This document shows, piece after piece, positions 27,172 to 35,856 of a stretch of 64,000 nucleotides of DNA (positions are counted from its first letter, which is position 1; the number at the start of each line of letters is the position of its first letter). The stretch is from the NCBI GenBank assembly GCA_040772665.1, contig JAXGXT010000007.1, forward strand, positions 51,388 to 115,387. The letters are read 5' to 3'. Both the position numbers and the translations under genes were made by a program. The notes beneath the pieces are model-generated. The model was given only the letters and a program-made list of their open reading frames with translations, did not search any database and was not told where the DNA came from. Source of the stretch: JAXGXT01 sp040772665 (GTDB lineage: Bacteria; Bacillota; Clostridia; Lachnospirales; Anaerotignaceae).

Positions 27172-29028
27172 ATGAAACTCAAATTTAAAAGACCTGCATT
27201 TAAAAAGTCAATGATTAAAAAGCCTAAGATGGTAAGAGGCTTTGGAAAGGGCTTAACGATTAATCTTAAGCTGATTATTGGCTTTGGTCTTGTGCTTGTT
27301 ATAATGATGGCATCAAGTGTTAACTCACTTTTAAGCATAAAAAAAATGGGTGAGCAAATTAATGTATATAACGAAAGCGTGCTGCCTGACACCGAAAATA
27401 TTTGGACAATAAAAAGTGACCTTTTATCTGCACAGCGTTATGTTGCACGTGCCTTTGCGGAAAAAGATGCTGTTTCTGTAAGAAAATTGTTGGATAATGC
27501 AGTTATGGATGAAAAGAGAGCTTTGATTCCTTTTGAAGCTTTTGCTGCAAACCAAAGCGACGGAGAGTATGCGGCTGAAATTGAAAAAATAAAAGAATTA
27601 TTAGCTAAATCCACTTCTTTAAGGGGAGTTATTGAAGAGGGTCTTAGAAACCCCACAACAGCAAACGTTCAAAAGTCATACACTACATTTGTAAGTCAGT
27701 ATTTACCTGTTTTTGATGAGTTAAGTGATGTAATTGCGCAAATCACTGTTCAAACCCAGCAGTTTACAGAAGCAGAAAAAGAAATATCTGAAAAAACAAG
27801 GAATATGTCTTTTGTAATGCTTTTTATTTCTTCACTTATTTCTCTGATATTAACTGTTGGAGTTTGTTTATCCATAAGAAGGTCTATTACTAAACCTATT
27901 AAGGAAATTGAGGGTGCATTTGAGGAAATAGCAAAAGGAAACTTAAGTACAGAAATCAATTATGAAAGCAATGATGAACTTGGAAGCATGGTTAATCTTA
28001 TAAAAGAAAGCAATAACAGACAAAGCATGATTTTAAGAGATATAATAGAAAAATTCCATAAAATATCCAAGGGCGATATGCAAATTACTGTTGATATGGA
28101 ATACCCCGGAGATTATAGTGTGCTTAAAGATTCAATAGGAGAAACTGTCAGAAACTTAAATGATACTTTGCTTACAATTAACAGGGCGGCAGAGCAGGTT
28201 AGTTTAGGGTCAGAGCAGGTTTCAAGCGGTGCCCAGGCTCTTGCTGTAGGCTCTACTCAGCAAGCTTCATCAATTGAGGAACTTAGTGCTTCAGTTTCTA
28301 TGATAGCAAATCAAGCCGAAGAGAACTCACATAATGTTAAGATTGCGGCACAGTATGTTGAAGAGGCAGGCGACGGCATCAGCAGAGGAAATGAATATAT
28401 GGACAGTCTTACAAAGGCTATGGGCAATATCAGCTCATCATCATCTCAAATTGCAAGCATAACAAAGGTAATTGAGGATATAGCTTTCCAGACAAATATT
28501 TTGGCTCTTAATGCTGCCATAGAGGCTGCACGTGCAGGAAATGCAGGAAAAGGTTTTGCTGTTGTTGCGGATGAGGTAAGAAATCTTGCGGCAAAATCTG
28601 CCGAGGCGGCAAAACAGACAGCAGAACTTATTGAGCGCTCCACAACAGATGTTATTGAAGGAACACAAATAACTGAAAAAACTGCGAATGTACTTAAAGA
28701 TGCCAAAGAAAAAGCATTTAAAACAAATGAAAACATAGTAAAAATCGAGCAGGCTTCATTAGAGCAAGCTGTTGCTATTGACCAAATAAGGCAAGGTCTT
28801 GGACAAGTATCTGCAGTTATTCAGACAAATGCAGCAACTGCTCAGGAAAACTCGGCAACAAGTGAGGAAATGTCTGCACAGGCCATTTCGCTTCGTGAAG
28901 AGGTTTCAAGATTTAAACTCAATTCTGAAGATGAAAAAAGCGGAATGTCAAGCTTTTTAACAAATGAGAATATACATACTCAAAATTATTCAGCATTTGA
29001 AACAGCTGGCGGCGATGGAAAATATTGA
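27172..29028 (+). CDS. Methyl-accepting chemotaxis protein
   Basis: The product is 618 residues. Basic N-terminus, membrane segment 1 (about 33-54), an extracellular four-helix-type sensor (55-210, close to the 4HB_MCP pattern), membrane segment 2 (212-234), HAMP (235-290) and the cytoplasmic signalling domain with the conserved hairpin tip IAFQTNILALNAAIEAARAG. It forms receptor arrays with CheA/CheW and is methylated by CheR and CheB, all encoded 17 kb away. The ligand cannot be told. I see no sigma-28 promoter in the 213 bases upstream. Confidence 0.95.
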   Translation: MKLKFKRPAFKKSMIKKPKMVRGFGKGLTINLKLIIGFGLVLVIMMASSVNSLLSIKKMGEQINVYNESVLPDTENIWTIKSDLLSAQRYVARAFAEKDAVSVRKLLDNAVMDEKRALIPFEAFAANQSDGEYAAEIEKIKELLAKSTSLRGVIEEGLRNPTTANVQKSYTTFVSQYLPVFDELSDVIAQITVQTQQFTEAEKEISEKTRNMSFVMLFISSLISLILTVGVCLSIRRSITKPIKEIEGAFEEIAKGNLSTEINYESNDELGSMVNLIKESNNRQSMILRDIIEKFHKISKGDMQITVDMEYPGDYSVLKDSIGETVRNLNDTLLTINRAAEQVSLGSEQVSSGAQALAVGSTQQASSIEELSASVSMIANQAEENSHNVKIAAQYVEEAGDGISRGNEYMDSLTKAMGNISSSSSQIASITKVIEDIAFQTNILALNAAIEAARAGNAGKGFAVVADEVRNLAAKSAEAAKQTAELIERSTTDVIEGTQITEKTANVLKDAKEKAFKTNENIVKIEQASLEQAVAIDQIRQGLGQVSAVIQTNAATAQENSATSEEMSAQAISLREEVSRFKLNSEDEKSGMSSFLTNENIHTQNYSAFETAGGDGKY

Positions 29029-29095
29029 TTTAAAAAGTTTGGCATGTTTCAGGTTAATGTTTAAGGATTATTAATTTAGTGATATGTCAATAGCT

Positions 29096-29127
29096 GGGGT
29101 GGGATTGATTTTTCAATCCCGCCCTTT
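29096..29127 (+). terminator. Terminator after the chemoreceptor gene
   Basis: A 12-bp stem with one T-G pair, TTTT loop: GGGTGGGATTGA, TTTT, TCAATCCCGCCC, then TTT. Same design as 17478. Confidence 0.8.
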
Positions 29128-29307
29128 AAAATGCATAAAAAGCCAGTGGGTTTGAGCAAAGCATCAGGTCTTTCAAAGACGATTAGTTTGCAAAGCTAAG
29201 AATTGTTAAAATGCAGCAGTATTGAATTCTCTTAACTATGTTAATTTTTAGGTTAAATGTATTAAAGTTTTTCACACTGTATAAAAATTCATAAATTTTT
29301 GTTTTTC

Positions 29308-29336
29308 TTGACAAAAAGGTTTAATAATAGGATAAT
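29308..29336 (+). promoter_or_regulatory. SigA-type promoter of the racemase/importer locus
   Basis: TTGACA (29308-29313), 17 bases, GATAAT (29331-29336), 39 bases before the ATG. Confidence 0.75.
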
Positions 29337-29375
29337 TAGCCATAGTTATGATTTTTTATAGAAAGGTATACTTTT

Positions 29376-30101
29376 ATGAAAATAATGATTATTAACCCTG
29401 ATTACGGAATGACTGAAAAAGAGCTTTTTGACAGAGTTGACATTCTTAAAAAATATGTTTCTTCCGGCACGGAAATTGTAATGGAGTGCCTTAAAGAAAA
29501 TCATGTTTATATTGATTCTATGTTTGATGTTTTTCTTGCTGGAAGTGAAATTATATCTATGGCAAAAAAGGCTGAAGATGAAGGCTTTGACGCAGTTGTG
29601 CTGTATTGTTTCAGTGACCCTGCTATTTCTGCTTGCAGAGAGGCTTTAAACATACCTGTTATAGGCGGCGGACAAAGCTCTTATTTAACCGCACTTAATA
29701 TATCCAGGCAGTTTGGCATTATTTTGGCCGACAAATCAAGAATTGGTGAAAAAAAGCTTTTTGTGCATGAAACAGGTGTTGCGTCTGAAAGAGTATCAGG
29801 GATTTATTCTGCCGATATTGATTGGAATGAAGATAAAGCATCAATTTTTCAAAAACTTCAAAACACAGGAAACAAACTTATTGAAGATGGTGCAGATGCA
29901 GTTATTCTTGGATGTCTTTCGTTTTTAGGCTTGGGTGAAGAACTTTCAAAAAGTCTTGGTGTTCCTGTGATTGATGCAGGAATTTCTTCTGTAAGCATGG
30001 CTGAAAGCTTGGTGAAACAAGGCGTTAAAACAAGCAAAAAGGGATATTCAAAGCCGCCCACAGGAAAAAGAACATGGAGCGGCGGAACAATTGAAATTTA
30101 A
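29376..30101 (+). CDS. Aspartate/glutamate/hydantoin racemase family protein
   Basis: The 241-residue product has the two catalytic cysteines of the family in mirrored motifs, C78 (AVVLYCFSDP) and C180 (AVILGCLSFLG), and the glycine-rich VIGGGQSSYLTAL and PVIDAGISS segments. The family racemises Asp, Glu or hydantoins, or in related branches decarboxylates malonates or isomerises maleate. The hydantoin racemase branch (Asp/Glu/hydantoin superfamily) is closest by motif. It is followed by an amino-acid importer and two deacetylase-fold hydrolases, which suggests it acts on an imported amino-acid derivative. Substrate unproven. Confidence 0.8.
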   Translation: MKIMIINPDYGMTEKELFDRVDILKKYVSSGTEIVMECLKENHVYIDSMFDVFLAGSEIISMAKKAEDEGFDAVVLYCFSDPAISACREALNIPVIGGGQSSYLTALNISRQFGIILADKSRIGEKKLFVHETGVASERVSGIYSADIDWNEDKASIFQKLQNTGNKLIEDGADAVILGCLSFLGLGEELSKSLGVPVIDAGISSVSMAESLVKQGVKTSKKGYSKPPTGKRTWSGGTIEI

Positions 30102-30124
30102 TGTTTTAAAAAGTAAAGGGTTAT

Positions 30125-30201
30125 TTTATTTCAGAGTAGTGGCAAGCCCATCTGCTTTTTGAAAAAATCAAGCAAAAGTTTTTGATATATTCTGAAATAA
30201 A
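30125..30201 (+). repeat. Intergenic inverted repeat before the substrate-binding protein
   Basis: A 14-bp stem (TTTATTTCAGAGTA at 30125-30138 with TATTCTGAAATAAA at 30188-30201, one G-T pair) encloses 49 bases. There is no T-run after it. It may be a processing site, an attenuator or a cis-acting RNA. Confidence 0.5.
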
Positions 30202-30248
30202 GGTTCACTTTATTTGATATTTAATTAAATAAAAAGGAGAATTTTAAA

Positions 30249-31094
30249 ATGAAAAAACTTATAAGTATGATTATGATTGGAGCTTTAGCATTAAGCGCAG
30301 CTGGCTGCAGCAAAGCACCTGAGGCACCAAAGACAGATGCCCCAAGTGTTGAAGCACCTGATTCAGAGGAAAAAGAAAAATTGATTATGGCTATAAACGC
30401 AACTTTTCCTCCTTTTGAATCTGTTGATGAGGCAAATCCAGGAAAATTTGTGGGAGTTGACATTGACATTGCCGACTACATTGCAGAAAAACTTAATGTT
30501 GAAATCGAGATTAATGACATGCAGTTTTCTTCACTTGTTCCTACAATGACAAGCGGACGTGCCGATCTTATTATTTCAGGAATTTCACCAACACTTGAAA
30601 GACGTGGGGTTGTTGATTTTTCCAAGCCATACTATTTTCCAATGAATGCTATAATTGCGGCAAAAGGCTCAAATTATAGTGAGCTTACTTCACTTGAAGG
30701 CAAAAAAATCGGTGTTTCCATGGGCACAAGCTATGCAAATGTTGCAAAAACCGTCAGCGGAGCAGAGGTTCTTGAACTTGACAGCACACCTCTTGTAATT
30801 CAGGAAATTTTGGCAGGACGTTGTGATGCGGGAATTTTTGATGCAACACAGGCGGCTGAGTTTTGCAAGCAAAACGAGGGATTGGAGTCTTTTGTTATAG
30901 CAAGCGAAATAACAATGGAAGACACATTTGCCATTGCTCTTCCAAAGGATTCAAAATATTTACCACAAATTAATGAAATTATTGACGAAATGATGGAAAA
31001 CGGAACTTTCCACAATATACTTGTTAAACACCTTGGCGAAGAGGCGGCAACTCAATATGAAGAAATTGTTGCGGAACTTGAAATAGCCAAATAA
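30249..31094 (+). CDS. Amino-acid ABC transporter substrate-binding lipoprotein
   Basis: The 281-residue product has a lipoprotein signal peptide ending in LSAAGC (Cys20), a Pro/Glu-rich linker and a family-3 solute-binding domain: NATFPPFESVDEANPGKFVG, VDIDIADYIAEKL, the RADLIISGISPTLERR ligand motif and GVSMGTSYANVAK. These proteins capture polar amino acids outside the membrane. It is the first of three transporter genes (23 bases to the permease). The Arg of the ligand motif (ERR) that binds the alpha-carboxylate is retained, so an amino acid or close analogue is likely. Confidence 0.93.
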   Translation: MKKLISMIMIGALALSAAGCSKAPEAPKTDAPSVEAPDSEEKEKLIMAINATFPPFESVDEANPGKFVGVDIDIADYIAEKLNVEIEINDMQFSSLVPTMTSGRADLIISGISPTLERRGVVDFSKPYYFPMNAIIAAKGSNYSELTSLEGKKIGVSMGTSYANVAKTVSGAEVLELDSTPLVIQEILAGRCDAGIFDATQAAEFCKQNEGLESFVIASEITMEDTFAIALPKDSKYLPQINEIIDEMMENGTFHNILVKHLGEEAATQYEEIVAELEIAK

Positions 31095-31117
31095 AAACTT
31101 TAAGGACGGTAATTTCC

Positions 31118-31774
31118 ATGCTGGATTTTTCAATATTGACACCATATATTCCCATGCTGATAAGTGCTGTTAAGCTTACGCTTCAGTTTACGATTTTATC
31201 AACAGTTCTTGGTTTTATATGGGGAATACTGTTGTCGCTTATTAAAATTTCAAAGTTTCATCCCCTTGTATGGTTTGGGAAAATATACACTTCGTTTTTC
31301 AGAGGAACACCTTTGCTTGTTCAGCTTATGATTGTATATTATGCTACTCCCCAGCTTACAGATTATAAAATAACGGCTTTACAGGCGGGAGTTTTAACCT
31401 TTGGGCTTAACTCTGCGGCATACATATCAGAGTCTATAAGGGGAGGAATACTTTCTGTTGACAAGGGGCAGTGGGAGGCAGCCATGGCTCTTGGAACACC
31501 TAAGGTGAAGATGATGGTAGACATTGTTTTTCCTCAGGCAGTTAAGAATATTTTGCCCTCACTTATAAATGAAAGCATTGCTCTTTTAAAAGATTCCAGT
31601 ATGGTTTCAATAATAGGTGTAAGTGACACAATGAGGTGGGCAACTCTTATTCAATCTAAAACCTTTCGTGCTTTTGAGGCATTTATAGCTGCGGCACTTG
31701 TTTACTATGCACTTGTTATGGTTTTAACCACAATTGGAAATTATCTTGAAAGGAGGGCGAGAGTAAGTGATTAA
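31118..31774 (+). CDS. Amino-acid ABC transporter permease
   Basis: The 218-residue product is a HisM/GlnP-type membrane protein with about five membrane segments and the coupling motif in YISESIRGGILSVDKGQWEA followed by AMALG. The typical start (LLISAVKLTLQFTILSTVLG region) is present. It pairs with the ATPase, whose GTG start overlaps its last bases. One permease gene implies a homodimer in the membrane. Confidence 0.94.
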   Translation: MLDFSILTPYIPMLISAVKLTLQFTILSTVLGFIWGILLSLIKISKFHPLVWFGKIYTSFFRGTPLLVQLMIVYYATPQLTDYKITALQAGVLTFGLNSAAYISESIRGGILSVDKGQWEAAMALGTPKVKMMVDIVFPQAVKNILPSLINESIALLKDSSMVSIIGVSDTMRWATLIQSKTFRAFEAFIAAALVYYALVMVLTTIGNYLERRARVSD

Positions 31775-32489
31775 AATTGAACATCTCTCGAAATCCTTTG
31801 GAAAGCTTGAGGTTTTAAAAGACGTAAGTTTGGAAATAAATAAAGGGGAGATTGTGGCAATAATCGGGCCGTCAGGTTCAGGAAAATCCACACTTCTTCG
31901 CTGTATAAATCTTCTTGAAACCCCTACAAGCGGGGCAATTTATGTAAAAGGTCATAACATTGTTGAAAAGGGTTCAAATGTAACAGAGCTTAGGAAAAAT
32001 GTCGGCATGGTTTTTCAGCACTTTAATCTTTTTAAAAACATGACGGTTATGAGAAACATGACATATGCGCCTATGACTGTTAACGGACTGAAAAAAGAAG
32101 AGGCAGAAGAAAAAGCCTTTAAACTTTTAGAAAGAGTAGGCTTAAAAGACAAGGCTTATGAATATCCCAGCCGTCTTTCGGGAGGACAGAAACAAAGGGT
32201 TGCAATTGCCCGTGCACTTGCAATGGAGCCTGAGGTTTTGCTTTTTGATGAGCCAACAAGTGCTCTTGATCCTGAAATGGTTAAAGAAGTTCTTGAGGTT
32301 ATAAAAGGGCTTGCCAACACAGGCATAACAATGGCTCTTGTTACACACGAAATGGGGTTTGCAAGGGAAGTTGCCCATAAGGTATGCTTTTTAGACGGAG
32401 GGTATCTTTTAGAGGTGGAAAAGCCTTCCGAATTTTTTGCAAATCCAAAAAGTGAAAGGGCAAAGCAGTTTTTGGCAAACGTACTTTAA
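31767..32489 (+). CDS. Amino-acid ABC transporter ATP-binding protein
   Basis: The 240-residue product has Walker A (GPSGSGKSTLLRC), Q-loop (GMVFQHFNLF), signature (LSGGQKQRVAIARAL), Walker B (VLLFDEPTSALDPEM) and the switch histidine (VTHEMGFA), all canonical for the GlnQ/HisP family. The GTG start at 31767 lies inside the end of the permease gene and follows AGGAGGG, so the two are translationally coupled. A terminator follows the gene. Confidence 0.96.
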   Translation: MIKIEHLSKSFGKLEVLKDVSLEINKGEIVAIIGPSGSGKSTLLRCINLLETPTSGAIYVKGHNIVEKGSNVTELRKNVGMVFQHFNLFKNMTVMRNMTYAPMTVNGLKKEEAEEKAFKLLERVGLKDKAYEYPSRLSGGQKQRVAIARALAMEPEVLLFDEPTSALDPEMVKEVLEVIKGLANTGITMALVTHEMGFAREVAHKVCFLDGGYLLEVEKPSEFFANPKSERAKQFLANVL

Positions 32490-32551
32490 AACAATGGTGA
32501 TAAATTTTATGTTTTGTTAAAACACCAAGGATTAACTTTTTTGATAATTTG

Positions 32552-32587
32552 AAGCGTGCGACTTGGTTTGCACGCTTTGTTTTTTGT
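32552..32587 (+). terminator. Terminator after the importer ATPase
   Basis: AAGCGTGC, 10-base loop, GCACGCTT, then TGTTTTTTG. It separates the importer from the deacetylase genes, so the latter may depend on read-through. Confidence 0.8.
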
Positions 32588-32601
32588 TTAGGAGGGAAAA
32601 A

Positions 32602-33453
32602 ATGACTAAAACCTATGAAAGATTAAAATGGAAAGATAATGCAAAGTGTGCTGTTATGTTAAGTTTTGATGTTGACGGAGATACTATATGGAAAAACGGA
32701 AGCCGTGATTTAGAAAATGGGGAAAAGTTTATTCGTGCCAATTCGGTGGGAAACTATGGGCCAAAGAGAGCCGTTGAAAGGATTTTAGATTTTCTTGAGC
32801 GACAGGAAATACAGGCAAGCTTTTTTGTTCCCGCAAAAATTGCAGAAGATTATCCTTTGCTTATAAAGAAAATAGATGAAAAAGGTCATGAAATAGGTCA
32901 TCATGGTTACCATCACGAAAGATATGTGGATTTAAGCCCAGAAGAACAGATTAATATTATAAACAAAAGTCAAAAAATATTTAAAGAGGTAATAGGCAAG
33001 GAGGCCGTTGGATACAGAACTCCTTCTGGGGATTGGTCGAGAGAAACAGCGGGAATACTTGAGGGTATGGGTTTTTCCTACTCAAGCTCTATGCGTGGTG
33101 ACGACAGGCCATACAGAACTGTAATTGACGGCAGAGTAACCGATTTTATAGAGATTTCCCCTAAATGGGATTTAGATGATTTTGTTCAGTTTGGATATAA
33201 TCTTTTTCCTGCCGAGCCTTCAGGACAAGACAGAATTGCGGGAATTGAGCAGGTTTATAATAACTTTAAGCAGGAATTTGACGGGTATTATAAGGAGGGG
33301 CTTTGTTTTGTTATACAATGCCATCCACAAATTATCGGCTCTCCCGGAAGGCTTATGATGCTTGAAAGGCTTATTGAATATATGAAATCCATGGACGGTG
33401 TTTGGTTTGCCAAGGGGTGGGAGATTGCAAAATGGTGGAGAGAAAACTACTAA
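32602..33453 (+). CDS. PuuE-like polysaccharide deacetylase family hydrolase 1
   Basis: The product is 283 residues from ATG 32602 (GGAGGG site seven bases upstream); the longer frame to 32563 runs into a terminator. It has the NodB-fold motifs: MLSFDVDGDT, the metal-type EIGHHGYHHE, and VGYRTPSGDWS. Late in the protein are VIQCHPQIIGSPGR and a tail of the PuuE/allantoinase type. Some members of this branch open cyclic amides (allantoin, cyclic imides) rather than deacetylating sugars. No signal peptide, so it acts in the cytoplasm, which argues against cell-wall deacetylation. It has a close neighbour paralogue 12 bases on. Confidence 0.8.
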   Translation: MTKTYERLKWKDNAKCAVMLSFDVDGDTIWKNGSRDLENGEKFIRANSVGNYGPKRAVERILDFLERQEIQASFFVPAKIAEDYPLLIKKIDEKGHEIGHHGYHHERYVDLSPEEQINIINKSQKIFKEVIGKEAVGYRTPSGDWSRETAGILEGMGFSYSSSMRGDDRPYRTVIDGRVTDFIEISPKWDLDDFVQFGYNLFPAEPSGQDRIAGIEQVYNNFKQEFDGYYKEGLCFVIQCHPQIIGSPGRLMMLERLIEYMKSMDGVWFAKGWEIAKWWRENY

Positions 33454-33465
33454 GGAGGGGATTTT

Positions 33466-34269
33466 ATGACGGATAAATATAAGGCTTCAGCACTTATTAC
33501 AGTTAACCTTGATGCAGAGCAGTTTTGGCTTGGTATGTTTGAGGGAACTGAAAAAAGGCCGAAAACCCTTTCCATGGGGGATTATGGAATAAAAAGAGGC
33601 CTTGACAGGGTTTTAAAAACATTTAGAGATTTTGAAATTAAAACAACATTTTTTATTCCCGGCAAAGTAATTGAAAACCATCCCTATGCCATTGAAAAAA
33701 TACTTAAAGACGAGCATGAAATTGCACTTCAAGGACACACCCACACACCTATGCATAAACTTTGTGCCGCACAGCAGGAAGAAGAAGTTTATTTGGCAAT
33801 TGAAGCCGCAAAAAAGGCAACAGGGAAAATGCCTAAGGGTTTTCGTGTTCCGGAGGGAGAGCTTTTTAAGGAAACCCTTGACATTGTTTCAAAAGCCGGA
33901 ATTATTTATTCAAGCTCTCTTTATGATGACGACAGGCCTTATGTTCATAAAGATTTGTCAAAACCATTAATCGAAATTCCTATGAACTGGAATTTGCATG
34001 ATTTTCCTTACTTTGCTTTTAATTACGGGCCTGCTTTCCCTACAGGGCAGGGGAGGATATCTTCTTATGAGAGGGTAAGAGAAAACTATATTCTTGAGTT
34101 TGATGCATACAGGAACTATGGGCTTACTTATGTGGCACAGTTTACACCCCAGACAATAGGCTCTCCTGGAAAGATACAAATTCTTGAGGATATTCTTAAA
34201 CACATAAATAATTTTGATGATGTTTGGGTGGGAAGATGCGAAGATTTTATTAACATGCAGCAGTATTAA
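33466..34269 (+). CDS. PuuE-like polysaccharide deacetylase family hydrolase 2
   Basis: The 267-residue product is a divergent paralogue of the preceding gene: ALITVNLDAEQFW, EIALQGHTHTPMH, GFRVPEGELF, SSLYDDDRPY and TPQTIGSPGKIQILEDIL align with SSSMRGDDRPY and HPQIIGSPGRLMML there. The Asp-Asp pair of the first motif is reduced (NLDAE), and the histidine motif is HTH rather than HGYHH, so its metal site may differ. The two could form a heteromer or act on successive substrates; this is inference. Cytoplasmic, no signal peptide. Confidence 0.78.
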   Translation: MTDKYKASALITVNLDAEQFWLGMFEGTEKRPKTLSMGDYGIKRGLDRVLKTFRDFEIKTTFFIPGKVIENHPYAIEKILKDEHEIALQGHTHTPMHKLCAAQQEEEVYLAIEAAKKATGKMPKGFRVPEGELFKETLDIVSKAGIIYSSSLYDDDRPYVHKDLSKPLIEIPMNWNLHDFPYFAFNYGPAFPTGQGRISSYERVRENYILEFDAYRNYGLTYVAQFTPQTIGSPGKIQILEDILKHINNFDDVWVGRCEDFINMQQY

Positions 34270-34313
34270 TTTTTTTAGGTGTATTGATTTTAAAAAGTTT
34301 ATACAGAAATTAA

Positions 34314-34346
34314 AAAACCGCTTATTTGAAAATAATAAGCGGTTTT
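34314..34346. terminator. Bidirectional terminator between hydrolase 2 and pncB
   Basis: A perfect 13-bp stem (AAAACCGCTTATT with its complement), 7-base loop, A-run on one side and T-run on the other. It serves the convergent genes on both strands. Confidence 0.85.
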
Positions 34347-34350
34347 AAAT

Positions 34351-35799
34351 TTATTTAAACTTTCTTATAAGTCGTTCTCTTAAAAGATAAAGCTCCTCTG
34401 ATAAATCAACAGGCATAATCTGGGGATTGGCAAGACGTCTATGTTCACCCCAAAGGGTATCAAGTTCTTTTTTTGCATATTCACGTATCTCCATTGTTTT
34501 TGGAGATGTATAAACACATTCACCATTTATAAAAATAGGTTCAAGAAGTTCACGCAATGTATATGTTCCTGCTTTTAGTTTCATTTGTTTCCAAACAGCC
34601 TTATGGTCAAACAAAACCATGTCTTTATTTTCATCAAAGGTTTCGTTGTCAAGGGCAATAAGATCTGCCTTTATTTTTTTTGTTTTTTTATCATAAATAC
34701 GTATTATTTTTTTAACTCCGGGAAGTGTTACTTTTGCAGGGTTATTAGACAATTTAATTTTAGGAATAAAGTTTCCATCATCATCTGTTTCTGCGGCTAA
34801 TTTATAAACACCCCCAAAAGCAGGCCAATCGTCAGATGTTATAAGTTTTGTGCCAACACCCCAAAGTGTAATTTTTGCACCTTGAAGTTTTAAGCTTGCT
34901 ATAAGGTTTTCATCAAGGTCGCTTGAAGCGCTTATAAGTGCATCTGTAAAGCCTGCCTCATCAAGCTGTTTTCTTGCCTCTTTTGACATGTAAGCAAGGT
35001 CGCCGCTGTCAAGACGTATTCCGTAGTTTTTAAGCTCAACACCTTTATCTTTAAGCTCTTGAAAGCATTTTATAGCATTCGGAACACCTTGTTCAAGGGT
35101 GTTATATGTGTCTACAAGCAAAATACATGCATCGGGGAACTGATTTGCATATGAACGAAAAGCATCAAGCTCGTTTGGGAAGCTCATTACCCAGCTATGG
35201 GCATGTGTGCCTTTAACCGGAACATCAAAAAGTTTTCCGGTTAAAACATTGCTTGTTCCGACACAGCCGCCTATAACAGCCGCCCTTGCGCCGTATACCC
35301 CTGCATCAGGCCCTTGGGCACGCCTTAAACCAAATTCTAAAATAGGGTCGCCCTCAGCCGCCCAGGCTACTCTTGCCGCCTTTGTAGCTATAAGGCTTTG
35401 GTGATTAATTATATTAAGAAGAGCTGTTTCAATAAGCTGTGCCTCCATTATAGGTGCTTGTATGCGCATAAGAGGTTCTAGGGGAAAAACCACCGTTCCT
35501 TCGGGTATTGCATAAATATCTCCGCTAAACTTAAATGTTGAAAGATAATTAAGAAAGTCTTCGTTAAAAATATTTAAGCTTTTAAGATATTCTAAATCCT
35601 CATGGGAAAAATGGAGATTTTTAATGTATTCTATTGCTTGTTCTAAGCCGCATGTAATTGCGAAGCTGCCGTTTGATGGGTTTGTTCTGTAAAACAAATC
35701 AAAAACAACAGTTTTTTTCTCTAAATCTGTTTGGTGATATCCTTGCATCATTGTAAGCTCATATAGGTCGGTAAGAAGTGACCAATCCTGAATATCCAT
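34351..35799 (-). CDS. pncB: Nicotinate phosphoribosyltransferase
   Basis: The 482-residue product begins SLLTDLYELTMMQGYHQTDL with the FDLFYRTNPSNGSFAI segment and has GTHAHSWVMSF, LVDTYNTLEQG and YGIRLDSGDLAYMSKEAR, all hallmarks of the PncB family. It makes nicotinate mononucleotide from nicotinate and PRPP with ATP, in the Preiss-Handler salvage route to NAD. The residue in GTHAHSW is the phosphorylated His of the family. It stands alone, with its own promoter at 35857. Length is usual for Firmicutes. Confidence 0.95.
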   Translation of the reverse strand: MDIQDWSLLTDLYELTMMQGYHQTDLEKKTVVFDLFYRTNPSNGSFAITCGLEQAIEYIKNLHFSHEDLEYLKSLNIFNEDFLNYLSTFKFSGDIYAIPEGTVVFPLEPLMRIQAPIMEAQLIETALLNIINHQSLIATKAARVAWAAEGDPILEFGLRRAQGPDAGVYGARAAVIGGCVGTSNVLTGKLFDVPVKGTHAHSWVMSFPNELDAFRSYANQFPDACILLVDTYNTLEQGVPNAIKCFQELKDKGVELKNYGIRLDSGDLAYMSKEARKQLDEAGFTDALISASSDLDENLIASLKLQGAKITLWGVGTKLITSDDWPAFGGVYKLAAETDDDGNFIPKIKLSNNPAKVTLPGVKKIIRIYDKKTKKIKADLIALDNETFDENKDMVLFDHKAVWKQMKLKAGTYTLRELLEPIFINGECVYTSPKTMEIREYAKKELDTLWGEHRRLANPQIMPVDLSEELYLLRERLIRKFK

Positions 35800-35856
35800 G
35801 TGTATATACTCCTTCTTTGGTTAAAAAAATTTATGTGATTTAAATATATGAAAAAT

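Larger units (their letters stand above)
29029..29375. other. Intergenic region before the racemase gene
   Basis: A 347-base gap with the terminator at 29096 and a strong promoter at 29308. The 180 bases between them show only a weak 6-bp hairpin (GTCTTT/AAAGAC near 29180); no coding potential. Confidence 0.6.
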
